NCBI RefSeq assembly: GCF_000003605.2
Contig: NW_003109079.1
Location: forward strand, 14,642-30,134
Length of the DNA stretch: 15,493 nucleotides
Source of the DNA: Saccoglossus kowalevskii
Taxonomy: Eukaryota; Hemichordata; Enteropneusta; Harrimaniidae
Direction of reading: 5' to 3'
The notes beneath the pieces are model-generated. The model did no database searches and was not told the origin of the DNA. It saw only the letters and a program-made list of their open reading frames with translations. The position numbers were made by a program, and so were the translations under genes. Shown here piece after piece: positions 11,601-15,493 of this stretch (position 1 is the first letter of the stretch; each line of letters begins with the position of its first letter).

Positions 11601-14600
11601 CCGTACGTCAGAAACTGATAGTTAACAACCCCGTTTGACAACACCGAATGAAATTGAAAACTGAACCGTCTCGGTCTACCTACAGACATTCTTGTCAAAT
11701 GCACTCATCGCACTATATATCACTATTCAAATAAATAAATGGATGCTGGTCACGCTACACTGTTTTACTCAGCAACGTAGCATTCATGGTGCATGACCAA
11801 CTCTGATCTATTGTGTTGGTGTATTACAGATGGTGGAGAACTATGGTGTGGACCCCGTGGTTACGAAAATGATAGACTCATTAGACTGGTATATTGTACC
11901 TGTCCTAAACGTCGATGGATATATCTATACGTTTGTAGTAAGTCGTCAGTTTACATGTTTGTTCCTCCTTAGTCATATAATGGGCGGAAATACTGTACAA
12001 TTAAATCGCCAATAGGAATGATTACATTGCAAACAATATTATTAGGTCACGTTTTCTGATCCCGTATTCCTCCAAAAGCGGTCTTGATTTGAAATAAACA
12101 CGCTGATGGGCGATGTGCTTTGTAATGAACATAACAACACTTGCAAACCTTTGTCATAGAACTAAAAGGTTGACTAGTTATACACAAAAACTTACCATGC
12201 TTTGCTCATTGAACTCGAACGCTATAAAGTAATTCATACAATATGTTACAATTAGTCTACAATGAGTAAGCGCCAATCGGCATAACGATGCTAAGTTATT
12301 TGTCTGTGCCGAAATCGTATCTGAAGTGCATTATATTAAATATATTTCAGGATCGATTGTGGCGAAAAGACCGGAGTCCGAATAACGGATCTTACTGCGT
12401 GGGTACAGACCTCAACAGAAACTGGTCGTTTGAATGGGGAGGTAAATATCGTGGCAAGACTATACAATTATTTTCTGGTGGTGGTGGGGGGGGGGGGGGG
12501 GCGTTGTGATGAGAGTAAACGCAATATACTAGTACTTCAACGCAACATTATAAACACATCGACTGTTTTTTTTCCCATTCATATTTGGCCCGTCTATATT
12601 GCTCTTTTTTTTATTTACGACTGTTTGATTTGAGATATCGCTTAACGTTCGGGTGGGCTTCGAATCACGAGATAATTTATTGTTTAAGTAGTCAATACAA
12701 ATAATAACGGACATCTTTCAATCCCCGGCGACGCTGACACAGTGTCATCGAAATCTTTGACCAGGCAAAATGCACCCAACACGCACGCCATAATATAAAT
12801 ATGAAATATTATTTGACGATGTTTACCTGAAATCAAGATTTTGTTTTGAAAATTGCAGGGCCAGATTCACAAACGAACCCCTGTTTCGTGACGTATCGGG
12901 GAACAGGCCCAGCATCGACTGTAGAAGTGACTGGAACTGAGAATTATTTAAGAAATTTGTCTGATAAACTTGTGCTCTTTGTGGACTGGCATTCCTTCTC
13001 TCAGCTGTGGATGGCACCTTGGTCGTATACACCAAAAGTTAATGAATTTTACGAAGATCACGTGAGTATATCCCGCGTACTAATTATACCAAAATTATAA
13101 ACTTCTAGATAACACTTATTGATTTATTCGTACTTTTGTAACGGCTTCGCCAAACTATTTCTGATTATACAAATATGGTAGTTTGATGATACACAAATGA
13201 ACAGATATTTACTATGTCAAATGAGGCCGCTCACGACTGTTTTTTAGGGGGGTTCTGGCAAAATAATGAAACAAATGGGAAAAATTACTCAAAAAAGCAA
13301 AAAATTAAACACCTGTTGCAAAATATTTTGCAGTGTGTTTGTTTATTTCCTTCGTTGGAACAGCGACGAGTACCATATTTAATTACGTCGTGCGTTGTAC
13401 TTTGACTTGCGAGAATGGCCAAACGTTGATGTTGTAATATTCAATACAACATCGATGAGGAATTAGAACTTCACCAAAAATGTAGTTTCCTTTTTTCTTT
13501 TGTAGATGAAATTCTTGGAGGCGGCTGTCACGAAACTGCAATCTGTTTACGGGACAAAGTATAGATATGGGCCGGTATACGAAATTATTTGTGAGTGAGA
13601 GTCTATTTTAAAGTAGAGGGGTTGCCACCTGCGCACGTTCGGGAAGCGACGACAAAGGTAGACGCTAGTTTGTAAACAGCGTCACACTATGACCGTCGGC
13701 CGCATGCGCAGATGACGACTCCCCCGCTGTAAGATATAGTTCATTTCATATACACTAAGCTGTGAGTTCAAATTATAGTTTTTCCAACAAATTGTCCTTT
13801 TTAGTGTTAATGCCTCACTGAGATCGACTGAACTGAATGCCATGATACTGCCAAAGGTTACAATTGTCACTATAGGTCCCACAGCGGCATATACAACGAA
13901 TGTAAAATTATTGTTTTACACAAAATATTGAAGCGGGAGGGTCGTCACCTGCGCACGCGCGGGAATTGAGTCCCAATCGACGACAACAACACACGCTAAA
14001 AACGCAAATGTTCATGGGCAGACGCTTGTTTAGTAAACAATGACACGCTATGGCCATCTGACGCATGCGCAGGTGACGACTCCCCCGCTTTAACGTGCGC
14101 TGCCTTAACGTTTCTACTTGAATCAGTCACGATGACGTTGCGCCGCGTCAACCCATTCAACGTGTTTTTTCTCCTATACGTGTAGCATAAATTCCATTTG
14201 AATAAAGGACGATGCACTGTTGATTGTTGCGTGTCACCAGGGCAATAATGGCAATATCACGTCCGTATCGAATATAACGTTGTGGAGGGTTCATTACTGT
14301 TGTTATAAAAGACTATATGTTTTTCATGGTCGACGACATTATTACACATTATTCGTGCATTGACCGGTATTGTATGTTTACTGGATGGAACGTGTTACTG
14401 ATCGACCAAGGCGAACGCTCAGTTTCAATAATCGGCATCGCAATGTATCATAATTCCACCTACATACATACATTGAATTATATACCTTAAAAATCAACGT
14501 AACACACATATAGTAGCATTCTTCTTTGATGAATACTGCATTTGCCCGTCCCTGTATTTTTATGGTCTATGATTAAATACAAGTTTATTATTCGCCACCT

Positions 14601-14815
14601 TATCTTTGTATATGTTATCAGATTCCGCTTCAGGTGCAAGTTTGGATTTTGTGTTTGGTGAACTTGGAGTTAAGCATTCTTACGCAGTAGAACTTCGAGA
14701 CAAGGGATACTACGGTTTCTTGTTACCCAAAACGCAAATCATACCCACCTGCATCGAAGCATGGGAATCGGCTAAAGCCGGCGTGATGTACCTCTTAGAA
14801 GAAGAAGGAATCTAG
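2614..14815 (+). CDS. Secreted zinc procarboxypeptidase, A-type (M14A), ten coding exons
   Basis: The spliced product removes C-terminal amino acids from peptides, acting as a secreted (probably digestive) zymogen. Ten exons join in frame to 426 residues, close to the usual 415-425 for pancreatic-type procarboxypeptidases. Order: signal peptide (about 1-21), activation propeptide (about 22-115), catalytic domain (about 120-426). Zinc ligands H184 and E187 (GIHGREW) and H311 (WHSFSQL) are present. R186, R238, R241, N258, R259 (LNRNW), Y363 and E386 (VELRD) match bovine CPA R71, R124, R127, N144, R145, Y248 and E270. C252 and C275 match the C138-C161 disulfide. L370 sits at the specificity position 255 and M318, S322, V358 and A384 line the pocket. 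With no acidic residue there, A-type rather than B-type preference is inferred. Introns 1-9 have phases 2,0,0,0,0,0,1,0,1 and all are GT-AG. Oddities: Phe313 replaces bovine Tyr198, and one residue is missing at the exon 6/7 junction. An A1, A2 or other subtype symbol is not justified. The exon set is firm; UTR limits are not. Confidence 0.95.
2691..3714 (+). other. Intron 1, first part: no gene seen
   Basis: Begins with a consensus donor, GTAAGT. It holds only short stop-bounded frames and a short CACT/ACTC simple run near 3354-3374. I see no coding signal or RNA gene. Confidence 0.6.
3715..4510. repeat. Minisatellite, 29-bp unit, in intron 1
   Basis: The core is 17 consecutive near-identical units from 3992 to about 4485, each starting GTGT(A/C)AACCAGCC and ending in GCACATCT. 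Variants differ at a few fixed sites: A/C after GTGT, A/G/T in GCC(A/G/T)GG, and T/A in CAATAG/CAAAAG. To the left (about 3715-3991) the units are strongly diverged, with indels. To the right the array ends within one or two degenerate units. An AACC run (about 3719-3734) lies at the left edge. There are no unique spacers between the repeats, so it is not a CRISPR array. Confidence 0.95.
4137..4426. repeat. Internal 174-bp duplication inside the minisatellite
   Basis: Four consecutive units at 4137-4252 recur without change at 4311-4426. The spacing is 174 bp, exactly six 29-bp units. The order of variant units (TAAACC-CCGGG, TCAACC-CCTGG, then two TCAACC-CCGGG) is the same in both blocks. 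This points to a recent block duplication or unequal exchange of six units. Confidence 0.85.
4511..7137 (+). other. Intron 1, middle part: no supported gene
   Basis: AT-rich intron sequence. It includes a short GTC run near 4611-4625 and many short open frames. An antisense frame at 5080-5358 (92 codons) has protein-like composition, but no motif I recognise and no partner exons. I see no transposase, reverse transcriptase or tRNA. Confidence 0.55.
7138..7234. mobile_element. Short inverted-repeat element (MITE-like), perfect 23-bp arms
   Basis: Two perfectly complementary 23-bp arms (7138-7160 and 7212-7234; the left arm begins CACAGAGTTCTGGGT) flank a 51-bp core. The core includes a GCGCATACGC-like run. 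The total is 97 bp with no coding capacity. No clean target-site duplication is visible (flanks TCCG and TCGT), so the superfamily is open. It could be a MITE or simply a hairpin-forming repeat. Confidence 0.65.
7235..7804 (+). other. Intron 1, last part: no supported gene
   Basis: Contains an antisense open frame at 7272-7679 (135 codons), the longest outside the minisatellite. Its hydrophobic middle ([16 protein letters not shown]) resembles a membrane segment, but it has no family motif and no splice partners. It ends with the exon 2 acceptor. Confidence 0.5.
7805..7880 (+). CDS. Carboxypeptidase exon 2: start of the activation propeptide
   Basis: Encodes the last base of Gly26 and residues 27-51 ([14 protein letters not shown] and onward). 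This matches the first beta strand and helix of the propeptide, family pattern GxxVLxIxPxxxxxxxxL. The acceptor follows the pyrimidine run CTCTCTTTCTAG and the donor is GAC|GTAAGT, phase 0. It fits directly between exon 1 (phase 2) and exon 3 (phase 0). Confidence 0.92.
7881..8491 (+). other. Intron 2
   Basis: 611-bp phase-0 GT-AG intron. It includes an A-rich tract passing into (AAAT)n at about 8270-8297. A 78-codon sense frame at 7991-8227 starts with a hydrophobic stretch but has no family motif, so I treat it as chance. Confidence 0.85.
8269..8297. repeat. A-run with (AAAT)n microsatellite
   Basis: About ten A followed by four AAAT-type units. This is a simple repeat of a kind often left by retroposon tails, but no SINE body is evident upstream. 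Confidence 0.7.
8492..8731 (+). CDS. Carboxypeptidase exon 3: rest of propeptide, activation site, start of mature enzyme
   Basis: Encodes residues 52-131, the largest exon. It begins LDFWSD, as in the propeptide of many family members, then runs through a strand-helix region with [15 protein letters not shown] and [11 protein letters not shown], the typical C-terminal half of the propeptide. The mature domain starts near FDYSSYHT (121-128), equivalent to the FNYATYHT region of bovine CPA. Trypsin-like activation could occur after R113 or R120; the exact site is inferred. Acceptor CTACCCGTAG, donor GCG|GTAAGA, phase 0. Confidence 0.95.
8732..9739 (+). other. Intron 3
   Basis: 1008-bp phase-0 intron, GTAAGA to TTTTTTCAG. 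It includes a short direct repeat of ATAAGCAAC-type units around 8881-8913 and an AT-rich palindrome at 9015-9039. No coding content was seen. Confidence 0.85.
9015..9039. repeat. 25-bp near-perfect palindrome
   Basis: TTGAACC and GGTTCAA arms flank an AAAATATTTT core. Only the bases beside the core break the symmetry. It would form a cruciform or hairpin. It is too short and isolated to assign to an element. Confidence 0.6.
9740..9841 (+). CDS. Carboxypeptidase exon 4: N-terminal part of catalytic domain
   Basis: Encodes residues 132-165 ([14 protein letters not shown] to GRPIRGIK). It matches the helix and strands that precede the zinc site in M14 enzymes, with the family pattern YP plus EGRPI.G.K. 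The acceptor has a long T tract ending in CAG and the donor is AAG|GTAAGT, phase 0. Confidence 0.95.
9842..10432 (+). other. Intron 4
   Basis: 591-bp phase-0 intron. It holds a nested inverted repeat at 10135-10220 and ends in a 16-T polypyrimidine tract just before the exon 5 acceptor. No gene seen. Confidence 0.85.
10135..10220. repeat. Nested inverted repeat in intron 4
   Basis: The outer arms AAATTACCT (10135-10143) and AGGTAATTT (10212-10220) enclose the inner arms TATAGTGT (10176-10183) and ACACTATA (10200-10207). The nesting suggests a folded-back remnant of a small element or an RNA hairpin. AT-rich sequence makes chance possible. Confidence 0.45.
10433..10537 (+). CDS. Carboxypeptidase exon 5: first zinc motif HxxE
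   Basis: Encodes residues 166-200. It carries the M14 signature [13 protein letters not shown], with zinc ligands H184 and E187 and the substrate-binding R186. C176, just before the motif, is not part of the standard CPA disulfide. The acceptor is preceded by 16 uninterrupted T (10413-10428). The donor is GAG|GTATCA, weaker than the others, phase 0. Confidence 0.96.
10538..11829 (+). other. Intron 5, with a MITE near its start
   Basis: 1292-bp phase-0 intron. The first part is occupied by the TTAA-flanked element at 10562-10857. The rest (10862-11829) is AT-rich with a short (TTG)n run near 11434-11450 and no coding signal. Confidence 0.85.
10562..10857. mobile_element. MITE with about 31-bp terminal inverted repeats and TTAA flanks (copy 1)
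   Basis: The left end AGGGCGGTAGTTGTCGCG and the right end (reverse complement AGCGCGGTAGTCGTCGCG) match over about 31 bp with around five differences, mostly C/T. Both sides carry a perfect TTAA (10558-10561 and 10858-10861), which fits a target-site duplication. The element is 296 bp and encodes nothing visible. The right end shares GCGCATGCG and CGACGACT blocks with the two copies in intron 9, so they appear to be one family. TTAA targeting is typical of piggyBac-type transposases; that assignment is inferred. Confidence 0.82.
11830..11937 (+). CDS. Carboxypeptidase exon 6: core strand of catalytic domain
   Basis: Encodes residues 201-236 ([14 protein letters not shown], then [18 protein letters not shown]). 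It aligns with the family segment ending in VxNxDGYxY. Acceptor GTATTACAG, donor GTA|GTAAGT, phase 0. The spliced junction YTFV/DRLW is one residue shorter than YxYTxTxxRxW in typical CPA/CPB; alternatives at this donor look weaker. Confidence 0.94.
11938..12350 (+). other. Intron 6
   Basis: 413-bp phase-0 GT-AG intron, GTAAGT to ATTTCAG. No repeats or coding signal stand out. Confidence 0.88.
12351..12441 (+). CDS. Carboxypeptidase exon 7: WRK and NRNW substrate-binding motifs
   Basis: Encodes residues 237-266 plus one base of Gly267. DRLWRKDRS supplies R238 and R241 (bovine R124 and R127, the latter stabilising the oxyanion). TDLNRNW supplies N258 and R259 (N144 and R145, which bind the terminal carboxylate). 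C252 is the first half of the conserved disulfide. Acceptor ATATTTCAG, donor GGAG|GTAAAT, phase 1. Confidence 0.96.
12442..12858 (+). other. Intron 7, with poly-G tract
   Basis: 417-bp phase-1 intron, GTAAAT to TTGCAG. Thirty-six bases after the donor it contains a GGT/G-rich stretch. No other feature seen. Confidence 0.88.
12477..12501 (+). repeat. (GGT)n followed by 16 uninterrupted G
   Basis: GGTGGTGGT runs into 16 G (12486-12501). This is a mutable homopolymer able to form G-quadruplex on the sense strand and transcript. Its exact length in the assembly may be unreliable. Confidence 0.85.
12859..13061 (+). CDS. Carboxypeptidase exon 8: third zinc ligand
   Basis: Encodes the rest of Gly267 and residues 268-334. 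It contains NPCFVTYRG (C275, second half of the disulfide) and [16 protein letters not shown], with zinc ligand H311. Phe313 replaces the Tyr198 of bovine CPA. M318 and S322 line the S1' pocket at bovine positions 203 and 207. Acceptor AAATTGCAG, donor CAC|GTGAGT, phase 0. Confidence 0.96.
13062..13505 (+). other. Intron 8
   Basis: 444-bp phase-0 intron, GTGAGT to TTTTGTAG. A sense frame at 13214-13405 has no motif. Nothing else is supported. Confidence 0.85.
13506..13590 (+). CDS. Carboxypeptidase exon 9: helix leading to the mobile Tyr loop
   Basis: Encodes residues 335-362 plus one base of Tyr363. The segment [23 protein letters not shown] matches the family pattern LxxxYGTxYxxGxxxxxIY. 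The donor ATTT|GTGAGT is phase 1, and the split codon T+AT restores the catalytic-loop tyrosine (bovine Tyr248). A mini-element starts only about 20 bp beyond the donor. Confidence 0.93.
13612..13728. mobile_element. Short MITE, TTAA family (copy 2)
   Basis: 117 bp. The left end is AGTAGAGGGGTTGCCACCTG and the reverse complement of the right end is AGCGGGGGAGTCGTCATCTG. The arms agree at about 18 of 26 positions. Flanks are TTAA (left) and GTAA (right), a diverged duplication. The right half (GACGC, GTTTGTAAACA, CACACTATG, CGCATGCGCAG) parallels copy 3. It starts about 20 bp after the exon 9 donor. Confidence 0.75.
13932..14089. mobile_element. MITE, TTAA family (copy 3)
   Basis: 158 bp. The terminal arms match at 25 of 28 positions, with consensus AGCGGGGGAGTCGTCACCTG followed by CGCATGCG. 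Flanks are TTGA (13928-13931) and TTAA (14090-14093), probably an aged TTAA duplication. No coding capacity. It is about 40 bp longer than copy 2 in the middle and has the same end order. Confidence 0.82.
14622..14815 (+). CDS. Carboxypeptidase exon 10: catalytic glutamate and C-terminus
   Basis: Encodes the end of Tyr363 and residues 364-426, then TAG. It contains [13 protein letters not shown] (L370 at specificity position 255) and [17 protein letters not shown], with the catalytic base E386. The C-terminal helix ([16 protein letters not shown]) ends in an acidic tail, EEEGI. Acceptor TGTTATCAG. The length and end point agree with the family. Confidence 0.96.
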
Positions 14816-14940
14816 TTCCGTTTAACTGCCAAGAAGTGACGCCATGATACATACACCCGCGTGAGTACCGCGGTGTTCCGGCAAGAGAAAACAGAATACG
14901 AACGTCATCTGTGTGTTGATTAAAGTGTGCCAGGTTATCT
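14816..14940 (+). other. Probable 3' UTR of the carboxypeptidase
   Basis: The stretch from the stop codon to just past the ATTAAA signal. It includes a GC-rich hairpin (arms about 14853-14861 and 14869-14876). Its extent is inferred from the signal only. Confidence 0.5.
14919..14924 (+). terminator. Polyadenylation signal ATTAAA
   Basis: ATTAAA lies 104 bp after the stop codon, followed by T-rich sequence (a run of T around 14969) of the sort found downstream of cleavage sites. A canonical AATAAA occurs only at 15349-15354, giving a much longer UTR as the alternative. Confidence 0.5.
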
Positions 14941-15493
14941 CGTTATTCAGGAATTTTTACAAACATTTTTTTTTTATAAAATGAATCTAATCATTGATAT
15001 TTAGCAGTATTAATATTATTATATGAAGTCTTATAAAAAAAAAAACACGTCGATTTGGGGTCGATAAGTGAACAATGCCTGAAGTCAGCCCTTATTATTT
15101 TAAAACACCCTTTTTATATTACGAAAAAGTGGAATAACGACCGCGTGACCACCAGTGCTTTGATTGGACCTCGAGTACTGTTCACCATTTCATCGAATCG
15201 CTCATGTATGTACATCCAACGAACGACAGAGATGGCACGCAAGTAAAATCAGTCATACTAAAACAATATATAAGTTATAAGTTATTTTTTCAAACAATGT
15301 AATTGACGTCATACAGGATAGCTGAAAGAGTCCCATATGTGTGTTCAAAATAAAACATGCGCTTATGCAGTTTTCAGTGTCAACATGGTCGCATCTACAT
15401 ACACGTACCCGCATGATGAACATTGGACTCTTATTGTGTCACAGTTCCTCAACACTGTCGCTCCATGAATTGCCGTGAATTGCGACGTAGATT
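14941..15493. other. Downstream flank without a firm gene
   Basis: AT-rich sequence with an 11-A run near 15035-15045 and an AATAAA at 15349-15354. An open frame at 15055-15246 has a faint serine-protease-like segment but no splice or catalytic support. No complete gene is visible. Confidence 0.5.

Larger units (their letters stand above)
13591..14621 (+). other. Intron 9, with two MITE copies
   Basis: 1031-bp phase-1 intron, GTGAGT to TTATCAG. It contains two related elements at 13612-13728 and 13932-14089. The remaining 530 bp before exon 10 shows no gene. Confidence 0.85.

Overview
This is nuclear DNA from an animal, most likely an invertebrate. The window holds one protein-coding gene split by nine GT-AG introns, set in AT-rich DNA with minisatellites, simple repeats and short inverted-repeat transposons. 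Intron sizes (about 0.4 to 5 kb) and the TTAA-flanked mini-elements would fit an invertebrate deuterostome or a lophotrochozoan. The sequence alone does not let me name the phylum. No bacterial, viral, CRISPR or operon structure is visible.

The gene lies on the + strand from the ATG at 2614 to the TAG at 14813-14815. Its ten coding exons are 2614-2690, 7805-7880, 8492-8731, 9740-9841, 10433-10537, 11830-11937, 12351-12441, 12859-13061, 13506-13590 and 14622-14815. They join in frame to 1281 nt, or 426 residues. The product is a secreted M14A zinc carboxypeptidase zymogen (procarboxypeptidase A/B family) with a signal peptide, an activation propeptide and a full catalytic domain. All zinc ligands (H184, E187, H311) and the catalytic or substrate-binding residues (R241, N258, R259, Y363, E386) are present. 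The residue that sets specificity (position 255 in bovine CPA numbering) is Leu370, which predicts A-type preference for hydrophobic C-terminal residues.

Layout: 1-140 is the end of a degenerate tandem repeat. 141-2613 is upstream flank with no supported gene. Intron 1 (2691-7804, 5.1 kb) contains a 29-bp minisatellite (about 3715-4510) and a small element with a perfect 23-bp inverted repeat (7138-7234). Introns 2 to 9 lie between the catalytic exons. Introns 5 and 9 carry three related MITEs flanked by TTAA or near-TTAA (10562-10857, 13612-13728, 13932-14089). Beyond the stop are a likely 3' UTR with an ATTAAA signal at 14919-14924 and about 550 bp of flank with no firm gene.

The window is essentially a single-gene locus. 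The most interesting points are the repeat biology inside the introns (a small TTAA MITE family, and a minisatellite whose 29-bp period leaves long antisense frames open) and a few departures from the carboxypeptidase consensus. I found no convincing novel multi-gene system.
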